From Chloroflexus sp. (lineage in GTDB: Bacteria; Chloroflexota; Anaerolineae; Anaerolineales; Villigracilaceae): DNA of 46,185 nucleotides. Positions 8,444 through 17,578 of this stretch are shown piece after piece. The translations under genes were made by a program, and so were the position numbers. The notes below the pieces were generated by a model. The model did not search any database and had not been told where the DNA came from. It saw nothing but the letters and a program-made list of their open reading frames with translations. The stretch lies in the NCBI GenBank assembly GCA_020723995.1, contig DYHT01000013.1, forward strand, positions 1 to 46,185. The letters run 5' to 3'. The first letter of the stretch is position 1. Each line of letters begins with the position of its first letter.

Positions 8444-8638
8444 ATGGCATTCAGCTATACCAATAAACGCGGCGTCACGTACTTCTTGCACACCAAGGTG
8501 ACCACAACGAAGACTGGCAAAACCCAGACGCTCTACTTCTTCTCCAAGGAAAAGAAAGTGGGCGTGCTGGAGGCTGTGCCTCAGGGCTACCAAGTCAGTG
8601 AAACCGTCAATGGCCTGCCGGTGCTGAAGAAAGCATAG
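8444..8638 (+). CDS. Small conserved-looking basic protein
   Basis: A 64-residue protein (MAFSYTNKRGVTYFLHTKV..). GGAGGTT lies 4-10 nt upstream of the ATG at 8444, which makes this start much better than the longer upstream possibility. Alternating aromatic, Thr and Lys residues suggest a small beta-sheet fold, ending in GYQVSETVNGLPVLKKA. A terminator follows. I have seen similar short YTNKRG..YYLH proteins in Chloroflexi and haloarchaea, but no function is known to me. Confidence 0.75.
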   Translation: MAFSYTNKRGVTYFLHTKVTTTKTGKTQTLYFFSKEKKVGVLEAVPQGYQVSETVNGLPVLKKA

Positions 8639-8658
8639 CAGCAGAAAGAGTTAAGATC

Positions 8659-8690
8659 AAAGGCTCCCCGGAAGAGGAGCCTTTAACTTT
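8659..8690 (+). terminator. Rho-independent terminator
   Basis: AAAGGCTCC (8659-8667) pairs with GGAGCCTTT (8676-8684), followed by AACTTTTAA. It ends the small gene at 8444-8638. Confidence 0.85.
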
Positions 8691-8783
8691 TAATGCGAGA
8701 AATCAGATCGCCATCGCCCTTATCCTCTTATGCGAGAGCATTGCCGTTTTATTAAGTACTGAGTATAATATGCCACACTATCC

Positions 8784-8857
8784 GGGCGGGTAGCTCAGTT
8801 GGTTAGAGCACACGGTTGACATCCGTGAGGTCGTAGGTTCGAGCCCTATTCCGCCCA
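8784..8857 (+). tRNA. tRNA-Val (GAC)
   Basis: A full cloverleaf: acceptor GGGCGGG/TCCGCCC, D-arm GCTC..GAGC, anticodon stem CACGG/CCGTG with loop TTGACAT (anticodon GAC), and T-arm GTAGG-TTCGAGC-CCTAT. The discriminator is A and CCA is not encoded. It is 74 nt long. It lies just upstream of the thrS T-box leader. Confidence 0.95.
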
Positions 8858-8889
8858 CTGAGAAAGTAAACAGGTAGACAAGTAAACAC

Positions 8890-9172
8890 GTAATGCGATG
8901 ACCGGGACGAGTAGGCGGCCCGGGAACTGACAGGGAGCACAGGCCATTGACTGAGAGCCGGTGCCAGCCTCCCCCCCGCCGAAAACCACCCGCGAGCGTG
9001 AATCTGAAAGCGCTTAGCGAGTAAGAGGAACGGCTGGCCCCGTTACCGGCCGACAGAGATGCTTCTGGCATCCTTGCGAAGGTTTGGAACCTTCGCAAGG
9101 ATCAGCAGGGCAAGTCTGGGTGGAACCGCGTGAATAACCCCTCGCCCCAGAAAGGCGAGGGATTTTGTTTTT
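8890..9172 (+). promoter_or_regulatory. T-box leader of thrS
   Basis: The diagnostic T-box TGGGTGGAACCGCG is at 9117-9130. It is followed by a terminator hairpin CCCTCGCC (9139-9146) / GGCGAGGG (9154-9161) and ATTTTGTTTTT. Upstream, GGGACGAGTAGG (about 8903) and GAAAACCACC (8981-8990) look like Stem I, the latter offering an ACC threonine specifier. An extra perfect hairpin (ATCCTTGCGAAGGTT/AACCTTCGCAAGGAT, 9070-9102) is inserted before the antiterminator. Uncharged tRNA-Thr binding should allow read-through into thrS. Confidence 0.9.
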
Positions 9173-9222
9173 CCTCACTCTGCCCCCCTCTCCCTAAGGG
9201 AAAGGGGCCGGGGGTGAGGGCG
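9172..9222. repeat. Palindromic repeat between T-box and thrS
   Basis: CCTCACTCTGCCCCCCTCTCCC pairs imperfectly with GGGAAAGGGGCCGGGGGTGAGGG. It is the same family as the repeat inside rlmD at 5182-5241. It lies in the leader after the terminator and before the AGGAGG of thrS. Confidence 0.75.
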
Positions 9223-9238
9223 AAAAAAGGAGGCAGCC

Positions 9239-11053
<1,815 letters not shown>

Positions 11054-11489
11054 CGTATTGGCGGCGTCCAGATAATTTCCCATGCCCCGGCCACGTCCGC
11101 CCCATGGGCGACAATCGTGGGTTCATTGGGAATCGCCGTGACTAAGACCTTTTGGACACGGATTACACGGACGGACACGGAAAAACACGGATTTTTAATG
11201 CTTTTTTCCGTGTGAATCCGTGAAATCCGTGGCATCCGTGTACCCCCGCAGTTCGGGGGTGTACAGAATCACGGCAACTCCCAAAGAGCCCAATCGTGAG
11301 CGGCATGGAGATGCGGCCATCCGTCAGCAAAGTGATAAACAACAGGTTATTCTGCGGATCACGCCTGACCTGTGTGAAGCGTGGCATTTGCTCATTCGTG
11401 ACGCCGCTTTCAAAGTCAAAAGCCAACGATTGCAGGGACGAGTCGGCATTCAGAGTAAACTCAAACCCCAAACAGCCTTCTGCGCGCAT
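11054..11489 (-). pseudogene. Possible gene relic split by an inverted repeat
   Basis: The 500-nt gap between thrS and infC holds protein-like stretches on the minus strand. One at 11489-11275 begins MRAEGCLGFEFTLNADSSLQ and ends PLTIGLFGSC. Another at about 11147-11054 reads TAIPNEPTIVAHGADVAGAW and ends before a stop. They are separated by an ACACGGAT inverted repeat (11155-11241). The two may be parts of one gene interrupted by the repeat. I recognise no family, so this is tentative. Confidence 0.35.
11155..11241. repeat. ACACGGAT-type inverted-repeat element
   Basis: GGACACGGATTACACGGACG.. on the left faces ..AATCCGTGAAATCCGTGGC on the right, with TTTTTAATGCTTTTTT in the middle. The arms are built from degenerate CACGGAT units in opposite orientation. 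It resembles the 6862-7054 arrangement. An ACCCCCG-CAGTT-CGGGGGT hairpin (11242-11260) abuts it. Confidence 0.8.
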
Positions 11490-11538
11490 ATATTGTTGAC
11501 GATTCGTCTCACTTCGTGGTATTATCAGCCCGCAAAAG

Positions 11539-11554
11539 CCAGCCCCTTGGCTGG
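11539..11554 (+). promoter_or_regulatory. infC leader hairpin
   Basis: CCAGCC-CCTT-GGCTGG hairpin followed by ACTTCTGTTAT, 28 nt upstream of infC. A hairpin of this kind is typical in front of infC-rpmI-rplT operons and may serve in L20-mediated or attenuation control. The role is inferred. Confidence 0.55.
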
Positions 11555-11581
11555 ACTTCTGTTATAAAAAAGGAGAGACTT

Positions 11582-12154
11582 ATCAGCGCAAATGAATTTA
11601 GAGTAAACGAGTCCATTCGGGTGCCAGAAGTTCGTTTGATCGGCCCCAACGCGGAGAACATCGGCGTTGTAGCGCTCAAGCAGGCGTTGCAAATTGCCCG
11701 CGATGCAGAACTCGACTTGGTGGAAGTTGCCCCCAACTCAACCCCGCCCGTCTGCCGCGTGATGGACTTTGGCAAGTTCCTCTACGAGCGAACGAAGAAG
11801 GAGCGCGAGGCTCGCAAGCAACAGACCAAGATCGAAGTCAAGGAAATCCGTCTGCGCCCCAAAACCAACGAAGCGCACCGGGGATTCAAAGTGGACGATG
11901 CCCGCCGCTGGCTGGAACATGGAATGAAGGTGCGTGTCACGATCCGCTTCCGGGGACGCGAGATCACCTACCCTGAACTAGCCCTGGAAGACCTGAAAGA
12001 AATTGCCCAAGAACTCGCCGAAGTGAGCATAGTGGAACAGGCGCCCGCCATCGAAGGCCGGGGAATGTCCATGATGCTCGTCCCCTCTCGAGGGAAAAAG
12101 AAACCCATCCCCAAAGAGAGCGCTGAAGAGAAGTCGGCTGAGATAGTGAACTAA
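11582..12154 (+). CDS. infC: Translation initiation factor IF-3
   Basis: A 190-residue IF-3. It has the N-terminal domain (ANEFRVNESIRVPEVRLIGP, VCRVMDFGKFLYE), a Lys/Glu linker, and the C-terminal domain (KEIRLRPKTNEAH, VRVTIRFRGREI). It binds the 30S subunit and checks start codons. The best start is ATC at 11582, six nt after AGGAG. No ATG/GTG/TTG fits, and an upstream GTG at 11516 would add 22 residues translating the leader hairpin. Non-canonical AUU/AUC/AUA starts are a known autoregulatory feature of infC. rpmI and rplT follow. Confidence 0.93.
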   Translation: MSANEFRVNESIRVPEVRLIGPNAENIGVVALKQALQIARDAELDLVEVAPNSTPPVCRVMDFGKFLYERTKKEREARKQQTKIEVKEIRLRPKTNEAHRGFKVDDARRWLEHGMKVRVTIRFRGREITYPELALEDLKEIAQELAEVSIVEQAPAIEGRGMSMMLVPSRGKKKPIPKESAEEKSAEIVN

Positions 12155-12180
12155 CCGCGGGGTCAAACCCGCGGAATTTT
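12155..12180 (+). terminator. Intra-operon hairpin with U-tract
   Basis: CCGCGGG (12155-12161) pairs with CCCGCGG (12168-12174), followed by AATTTTTG, between infC and rpmI. It may act as an attenuator or partial terminator, or be another short dispersed palindrome. Confidence 0.6.
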
Positions 12181-12199
12181 TGTGAGAGGAGTATTTGCT

Positions 12200-12427
12200 G
12201 TGCCGCGCAAGCAGAAAGAAGGAAAGTACAAGCTGAAGACCCACAAGGCCACCTCGAAGCGATTCGGCGTGACCGGGTCTGGCAAGATTGTACGCACCAA
12301 AGGCGGCAAGGCTCACCTGCGTCGAAAGACATCGAAGCGCGTCAAGGCCTTGTTTGCTGAGATGGTCTCCGTCAAAGGACGGGGCATCATCAAGCGCGTC
12401 CGGCGCTTAGCGCCGAACCTCAAGTAG
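12200..12427 (+). CDS. rpmI: 50S ribosomal protein L35
   Basis: A 75-residue L35 (PRKQKEGKYKLKTHKATSKRF..GSGKIVRTKGGKAHLRR..). It is slightly extended at the N-terminus compared with the usual MPKMKTHK start. GTG at 12200 is chosen because AGGAG lies 9 nt upstream; the GTG at 12182 overlaps the Shine-Dalgarno. It belongs to the conserved infC-rpmI-rplT operon. Confidence 0.92.
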   Translation: MPRKQKEGKYKLKTHKATSKRFGVTGSGKIVRTKGGKAHLRRKTSKRVKALFAEMVSVKGRGIIKRVRRLAPNLK

Positions 12428-12584
12428 AGGCGTGACATCCCCTAACGGGGAGTATGTGTCGTGCCAGATGAGGCGTTCGTATTCGTATTTATTTATTGCG
12501 GCTACCGGGTGTAAGCAACTGGTTATACAGGCGTACAATGATTCGCCTGCAGGCCGACGCCCGAAGGTTCGCAGGAGGTAAACA
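12428..12584 (+). other. rpmI-rplT spacer
   Basis: A 157-nt untranslated spacer, unusually long for this operon. It contains CCCCTAACGGGG and a CCGACGCCCGAAGGTTCG segment just before AGGAGG. In other bacteria L20 binds operator structures in this operon; an L20 operator here is possible but not demonstrated by the sequence. Confidence 0.35.
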
Positions 12585-12929
12585 ATGGCTCGTGTAAAGG
12601 GTGGCCCTTACGGCTATCGCCGTCATAAGAAAGTATTAAAATACACCAAAGGACAGCGTGGTTCGAAGCACCTGCTCTTCCGGCGCGCCAATGAGGCCAT
12701 GCTGAAGAGCATGTGGTACGCCACGCGCGACCGCCGCTTGCGCCGGCGCGATCTGCGTAAGTTGTGGATTACCCGCATCAACGCTGCCGCCCGGATGAAC
12801 GGCACCACCTACAGCCGGTTGATCGCAGCCATGAAGAAGGCCGAGATCACGCTCAACCGCAAGATGCTGGCTGACTTGGCCGTGCGCGACCCGCAGGCTT
12901 TCGCTGCGGTGGTGGCGCAGGCGAAATAA
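12585..12929 (+). CDS. rplT: 50S ribosomal protein L20
   Basis: A 114-residue L20 with a highly basic N-terminal half ([26 protein letters not shown]) and the C-terminal globular domain ([20 protein letters not shown]). It binds 23S rRNA early in 50S assembly and commonly represses its own operon. AGGAGGT precedes the ATG. A terminator follows at 12957. Confidence 0.96.
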   Translation: MARVKGGPYGYRRHKKVLKYTKGQRGSKHLLFRRANEAMLKSMWYATRDRRLRRRDLRKLWITRINAAARMNGTTYSRLIAAMKKAEITLNRKMLADLAVRDPQAFAAVVAQAK

Positions 12930-12956
12930 GGCGTAAGAAAAAACTGACGTGTTGCG

Positions 12957-12991
12957 AAGTCGGGACGGCAATCACTGTCCCGACTTTTATG
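12957..12991 (+). terminator. Rho-independent terminator of the infC operon
   Basis: AAGTCGGGAC (12957-12966) pairs with GTCCCGACTT (12977-12986) and is followed by TTATGTTAT. Confidence 0.88.
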
Positions 12992-13023
12992 TTATCTAGC
13001 ACCTGATGAGGTAAAATAACCTT

Positions 13024-15240
13024 ATGCAGAGCGACAGGTTTATTGATTCTTTCTCGGAAAATATTATCAGCCAATTAGCTCAAGATGAGACGGGAAAACG
13101 GCAGTATTACCGTCCTGTGTATTCTTTGCATAAATGGTGGGCTCGTCGTCCAGGTGCTTTATTTCGCTCCATTATCCTTTTGGCTACAAATCCTGGTAAC
13201 ACACTGTTTCAATCTGAGAATGGTGGCTCAATCTCTACTGCAAGCGAGTATTTCAAAGGGCATGACTTAGAAAGCGTGGTAATTTTTGATCCTTTCATGG
13301 GTGGAGGTACGACTCTGGCAGAGGCCAATCGGTTGGGGGCGAAAGTAATTGGATGTGATCTTAATCCCGTTTCCTATTGGATCGTAAAAGAGATGCTCAA
13401 ACCGATTGACCTTGAGAGGCTCGATGAATTTTTCCACGAACTCCAAAAAGGCGCGGGCGAAAAAATCAAAGCACTTTACCGAACTCATTGCACTAATTGC
13501 AGATCACAGTGTGATAGTCTTTATGAATTTTGGGTGCGTTATGTGGAGTGTTCTCACTGTGGTGACAATGTCTATTTGTTTAAACGCTCCCTTCTGAACG
13601 AGGGGCTTAGTCGGAACAAACCTCCATCCCCAAAGAATCTGGCGACGACATTTTGTCCCCATTGTTTCGCTCTAAATGATTGGAACGGCAGCTACCAATG
13701 TACTTGCCGTTCTTGCAATCATCAATTTGATCCCCGGACAGGAACATACGATCAGGGTTTCTATTCCTGTTCTCATTGCGGGCAGAGCAAAATACAATTG
13801 TTGCATACTCTTGGGACGGGACAAAAGTTGCACGAAAAATTGGTCGCGATCGAGTATTGGTGTGAACATTGCAACGATCGAATCTACAAATCACCAGACG
13901 CTAACGACATTGACAATCTAAACCAGATTGAGAGATCATTTGAGGAACAAAAAAGTAATTTGATCTTTCCGCGGCAAAGAATCCTGGAAGGCGCCTCGTC
14001 AGTTCGGTGGCGGCTTCATAACTACCAACATTACTATGAAGTGTATAACGCGCGGCAATTGATTGCCTTCAATTACTTGCTGGAGAGTATTCAAGCGATT
14101 CCAGATGAAGAATACAGAAACGCGTTCATCACGGTGTTTTCTAATTCACTTGAATACAACAACATGATGACGCCTTATAACTACCCTCACAGAAAATTAC
14201 ATCACCTCTTTAATTACCATGCTTTACCCCTAACTACGACTCCGGTCGAAAATGTGGTTTGGGGTGTAGGGAACGAGGGGGCAGGGACCTTTACCAATTG
14301 CTATCAACGCTATGTTCGTGCGAAGAAGTATTGTCAATCTCCTTTTGATAAATTCAAAGATGCTTTTGGAGTAGTTCAAACCGTGCCTGCCAAAAGGGAA
14401 AAAATCTCGGCCCGATTTGTGCAATCTGTTGCTGAACTCCAAAAAACGCCCCGCGGTGCTTTTCTATTGTGTCAAGATTCTTCGCAACTGCCATCTGTTC
14501 CTGATCAAACTGCTGATTTCGTGATCACCGATCCACCATATTTCGATAACGTACATTATTCGGAACTATCGAACTTTTTTTACGTCTGGCTAAGTCAGGT
14601 TGTTGACCATCCATACTTCGTGGCGCAGAATGTTCCCACCCAACAAGAAGCAATTGTCAATGGGGGTATGGATAAGGGTGAAGAAGACTATGCAACTTTG
14701 CTCACAGCCGTTTTTCGCGAGAGCGAAAGAATCTTGAAAGATGAGGGCAAGTTAATCTTCACGTTCCACCATACTAATTGGAGAGCTTGGTGGACTGCGT
14801 TGACAGCGATTACTAACAGTGGTTTTTGCGTGGTTGATTCTTTTCCTGTGTTGAGTGAATATAAGGTCAATCCTCATATACGGAACAAACAGTCACTGGA
14901 CATGGATCTGGTATTGATTTGTGAGAAAAGATCTATCTACCAGGAACAATTATCAATGTCGCCAACAGAAATTTTGCAGCGAGCAATGACACAGCAGGTC
15001 AAAAATTCACACAGTAATGGCAATAAGCTGTTCTTGCATTTTATGGGTGAATTACTGAAAACCGCCAGTTCGATAACCGATAAAAAAAGAGTGGATTTTA
15101 ACTGGTTTGAAAATGTCTTGGTTCACTTCGATGATTTTTTAGCAACAGAGAATATCAGTACACACAAGGTCAGATACGAAATTTCAAAGCCACGGCAGTT
15201 GAGATTGCTTGATGGTAAATCCTCAAAACAATCACAGTAG
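13024..15240 (+). CDS. DNA methyltransferase with zinc-ribbon insert (RM island 1)
   Basis: A 738-residue amino-methyltransferase. A conserved N-terminus (YSLHKWWARRPGALFR) precedes SAM motif I DPFMGGGTT (89-97). Catalytic motif IV is TDPPYFDNVHYSEL, with DPPY at 503-506. Between them lies a cysteine-rich region with many CxxC pairs (CTNC, CSHC, CPHC, CRSC, CSHC, CEHC), that is, several zinc ribbons. The style matches DUF1156-like adenine-specific methylases. The DNA is more AT-rich than its surroundings, suggesting horizontal transfer. The gene ends 8 nt before the next gene, a putative nuclease, so this is probably the modification half of a restriction-modification system. Confidence 0.85.
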   Translation: MQSDRFIDSFSENIISQLAQDETGKRQYYRPVYSLHKWWARRPGALFRSIILLATNPGNTLFQSENGGSISTASEYFKGHDLESVVIFDPFMGGGTTLAEANRLGAKVIGCDLNPVSYWIVKEMLKPIDLERLDEFFHELQKGAGEKIKALYRTHCTNCRSQCDSLYEFWVRYVECSHCGDNVYLFKRSLLNEGLSRNKPPSPKNLATTFCPHCFALNDWNGSYQCTCRSCNHQFDPRTGTYDQGFYSCSHCGQSKIQLLHTLGTGQKLHEKLVAIEYWCEHCNDRIYKSPDANDIDNLNQIERSFEEQKSNLIFPRQRILEGASSVRWRLHNYQHYYEVYNARQLIAFNYLLESIQAIPDEEYRNAFITVFSNSLEYNNMMTPYNYPHRKLHHLFNYHALPLTTTPVENVVWGVGNEGAGTFTNCYQRYVRAKKYCQSPFDKFKDAFGVVQTVPAKREKISARFVQSVAELQKTPRGAFLLCQDSSQLPSVPDQTADFVITDPPYFDNVHYSELSNFFYVWLSQVVDHPYFVAQNVPTQQEAIVNGGMDKGEEDYATLLTAVFRESERILKDEGKLIFTFHHTNWRAWWTALTAITNSGFCVVDSFPVLSEYKVNPHIRNKQSLDMDLVLICEKRSIYQEQLSMSPTEILQRAMTQQVKNSHSNGNKLFLHFMGELLKTASSITDKKRVDFNWFENVLVHFDDFLATENISTHKVRYEISKPRQLRLLDGKSSKQSQ

Positions 15241-15248
15241 AGGAAATC

Positions 15249-15995
15249 ATGTCTGATATAAAAATCCCTCGCCTACGAACGGTTGATAAAGTTATACCAC
15301 CGTTTTCGCTCAATCAATTTCCGCCCGATTTCGGCTATAAATTAGGCAAAGAAATCGTTTATTTGCTGGCAACTAAAAGCACGCCCGATCTGGCGGGGCC
15401 AGAGTGGGAGCAGATATTTGCGAATTGTATTGGCGCTATATGGAAACCGTCAAACGTCGGGCTTGATGATGTAGTTTTAGGCGTTTGTGTTTGGGGAGCG
15501 AAGACAGTCAAGAATCCAAATCCTCATAGTGCGCATACTGTACGGCTGATCTCAGGAAGGAATTCGCCCGCTTACTCTTTTGATCAGTTGAATCTTGGCG
15601 CAAATCCTCAAGTTATAGGTAATGATGTACTCAGCATCTGGAATGCACGGGTGGAATCGCTCCGTGTGAAGTTCTCCCATTTGCGTACAGTTGTTTTAAT
15701 AAAATCCAATGATCTCACCCAATTAGCGGTTTTTGAATTTGATACCGTTCTTTATCCACCTGATGAATACGTTTGGAGAAAGAATGAGCGCGGAAACTTA
15801 GAAGGCTATGAAAAGATAACCAATTCACATCGTTTTACTTGGCAACTTCACGGCTCTCAATTTACTATCCTTGAGCCAGTGCCTCATGATTGTCTCTTGA
15901 TATCACTTAAATCACCGCCCAAACTGGATAAAGAGAGCGTATTGAAAACGCTGAGCTATGATGATAGTTGGATAACGGTAACAAAGCGCAAATAG
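15249..15995 (+). CDS. Putative type II restriction endonuclease (RM island 1)
   Basis: A 248-residue protein of no family I can name. Its gene follows the methylase by 8 nt with AGAGG before the ATG, and has the same AT-rich composition. The segment DDVVLGVCVWGAKTVK resembles a PD-(D/E)xK variant (acidic residue, strand, then small-x-Lys), with an upstream Glu in LAGPEWEQIFANC. The C-terminal half (HLRTVVLIKS..LAVFEFDTVLYPPDEYVW) is beta-rich. Position next to a lone methylase is the strongest argument for a restriction enzyme; specificity is unknown. Confidence 0.6.
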   Translation: MSDIKIPRLRTVDKVIPPFSLNQFPPDFGYKLGKEIVYLLATKSTPDLAGPEWEQIFANCIGAIWKPSNVGLDDVVLGVCVWGAKTVKNPNPHSAHTVRLISGRNSPAYSFDQLNLGANPQVIGNDVLSIWNARVESLRVKFSHLRTVVLIKSNDLTQLAVFEFDTVLYPPDEYVWRKNERGNLEGYEKITNSHRFTWQLHGSQFTILEPVPHDCLLISLKSPPKLDKESVLKTLSYDDSWITVTKRK

Positions 15996-16011
15996 GAAGA
16001 ATTCTTGTAGT

Positions 16012-16039
16012 AGGGCGCTCCTGCGCCCTTATTGTTTTG
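16012..16039 (+). terminator. Terminator-like palindrome after RM island 1
   Basis: AGGGCGC (16012-16018), loop TCCT, GCGCCCT (16023-16029), then TATTGTTTTG. It may be a dispersed palindrome used as a terminator. Confidence 0.75.
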
Positions 16040-16057
16040 TAGGTACAAAATGTTTCT

Positions 16058-16636
16058 ATGAACACTGTTTTGATCGAAACCACCCTCCCCTCCGGCCAAA
16101 CCCTCCAACTCGTGCAAGGCGATATCACCGCCGAAACGACGGACGCCATCGTCAACGCGGCGAACGAGCATCTCCAACACGCAGGCGGTCTGGCCTGGGC
16201 GATTGTGCGGCGCGGCGGGGAGATCATCCAGAAGGAAAGCGACGAGTGGGTGCGGACGCACGGCCTGGTCTCGCACGCCGAGCCAGCCTGGACCTCGGGC
16301 GGGAACCTGCCCTGCCGGTATGTCATCCACGCCGTGGGGCCAGTCTGGGGCGACACCCAAAGAGCGGGTGCAGGCACCCAAAGAGCGGGTGCAGGCGGCG
16401 AAGAAGATGCCAAATTAGCGGCAGCCGTGAGCGGGTCCATGAGAGCGGCGGAACGCCTCGGCCTGTCGTCCCTCGCCCTGCCCGCCCTGTCCACCGGCAT
16501 CTTCGGCTTCCCCAAAGCGCGCGCCGTGGGTGTGATCTTCTCGGCCATCCGGGATCATTTCTCCGCGAACCCGGCCTCCACGTTGAAGCAGGTGCGCATC
16601 GTGCTCTACGACAACCGATGCTGGATATCTTCCTGA
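16058..16636 (+). CDS. Macro domain protein (ADP-ribose binding/deacetylase)
   Basis: A 192-residue macro domain, near full length of the protein. The ADP-ribose pocket motifs are visible: GDITAETTDAIVNAANEHLQHAGGLAWAI and ALPALSTGIFGFPK. Macro proteins hydrolyse O-acetyl-ADP-ribose or remove ADP-ribose from proteins; which applies here is not readable. A 7-residue tandem duplication TQRAGAG x2 is encoded by a 21-bp palindromic repeat at 16355-16396 in a surface loop before the helix LAAAVSGSMRAAERLG. The next gene follows after 9 nt. Confidence 0.88.
   Translation: MNTVLIETTLPSGQTLQLVQGDITAETTDAIVNAANEHLQHAGGLAWAIVRRGGEIIQKESDEWVRTHGLVSHAEPAWTSGGNLPCRYVIHAVGPVWGDTQRAGAGTQRAGAGGEEDAKLAAAVSGSMRAAERLGLSSLALPALSTGIFGFPKARAVGVIFSAIRDHFSANPASTLKQVRIVLYDNRCWISS
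16355..16396. repeat. 21-bp tandem palindrome inside the macro-domain gene
   Basis: Two copies of a 21-bp unit starting ACCCAAAGAGCGGGTGC. Each unit contains the palindrome CACCC-AAAGA-GCGGGTG. The period of exactly seven codons keeps the frame. Confidence 0.92.
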
Positions 16637-16645
16637 AAACTTGGC

Positions 16646-17446
16646 ATGATTACTTCCAGTCATAACCCCAAAGCACAGCTCGCCCGCGCCCTGCTCGGAC
16701 GCCCGAAAGAGCGCCGCGAGGCAAATGCCTTCGTGGCTGAGGGCGTGCGGCTGGTGGAAGAAGCCCTGGCCGCCGATTGGCCGTTTCGATTCCTGCTGTA
16801 CGCAGATGGGTTGAGCGAGAAAGGTAAGTTGTTAGTCGCCAGTATTCAGTCTCATGGGATCGGAACAGAAATGGTTTCGGAAAGCGTATTGAACGCCATC
16901 AGCGAGACCGAAACCTCGCAGGGTATCCTCGCCGTTCTCGAACTCACCCCTATCCCCTATCCCCTATCTCCTAACTTCATCCTCATCCCCGATTCCATCC
17001 GCGACCCCGGCAACCTGGGCACCCTGCTGCGGACGGCGGCTGCAGCGGGCGTGCAGGCTGTTTTCCTGCCTCCCGAAACGACAGACGCCTTTGCACCGAA
17101 GGTCGTCCGCGCTGGTATGGGAGCGCATTTCCGTCTGTCGATCCATACCCTCTCTTGGGATGAGATTCGCCGAATTGCTGAATCGCTGAATCTAACCCTC
17201 TATCTAGCCGCTGCTGAAGGCGAGCTGACATATTGGGAAGCGGATTTCCGCCGGCCGTTGGCGTTAATCGTCGGTGGCGAGGCCGAAGGGGCGAGTCAAG
17301 CAGCGCGCAAATTGGCAAACCGGCGAATCCGCATTCCCATGCCCGGCGGCGCAGAATCATTGAATGCTGCCAGCGCAGGGGCAATTTTGATGTTCGAGAT
17401 TGTCCGCCAGAGGGCTGAACCCCGCAGCCATCCTGAACTGGCGTAA
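16646..17446 (+). CDS. TrmH/SpoU family RNA 2'-O-methyltransferase
   Basis: A 266-residue SPOUT methyltransferase. The N-terminal substrate-binding domain (ITSSHNPKAQLARALLGRPKERREANAF, VAEGVRLVEEAL) leads to the knotted SAM domain with SIRDPGNLGTLLRTAAAAG, LIVGGEAEGAS and IRIPMPGGAESLNAASAGAILMFE, the three SpoU motifs. It is RlmB/TsnR-like and probably methylates 23S rRNA or tRNA ribose. The linker TPIPYPLSPNF is encoded by a short CCCCTATC tandem repeat (16947-16971). It lies 9 nt after the macro-domain gene. Confidence 0.9.
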   Translation: MITSSHNPKAQLARALLGRPKERREANAFVAEGVRLVEEALAADWPFRFLLYADGLSEKGKLLVASIQSHGIGTEMVSESVLNAISETETSQGILAVLELTPIPYPLSPNFILIPDSIRDPGNLGTLLRTAAAAGVQAVFLPPETTDAFAPKVVRAGMGAHFRLSIHTLSWDEIRRIAESLNLTLYLAAAEGELTYWEADFRRPLALIVGGEAEGASQAARKLANRRIRIPMPGGAESLNAASAGAILMFEIVRQRAEPRSHPELA

Positions 17447-17450
17447 CGTA

Positions 17451-17507
17451 GCGCAAGATACTATCTTGCGCCACATGCAGGCCATCACCCCCGGCAGTTA
17501 CGGGGGT
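17451..17507. repeat. Two palindromes between SpoU and glycosyltransferase genes
   Basis: GCGCAAGATA-C-TATCTTGCGC (17451-17471) has 10-bp arms and a 1-nt loop, the same build as the palindrome in rlmD. ACCCCCG-GCAGTTA-CGGGGGT (17487-17507) belongs to the family also found at 11242-11260 and 27356-27376. Confidence 0.88.
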
Positions 17508-17578
17508 CACCACGTTGATTCCCAATGAGCCTCCGCAATAGGAGGCGTGTGATCCAGGCGCTACGGTATAATCTCCTC

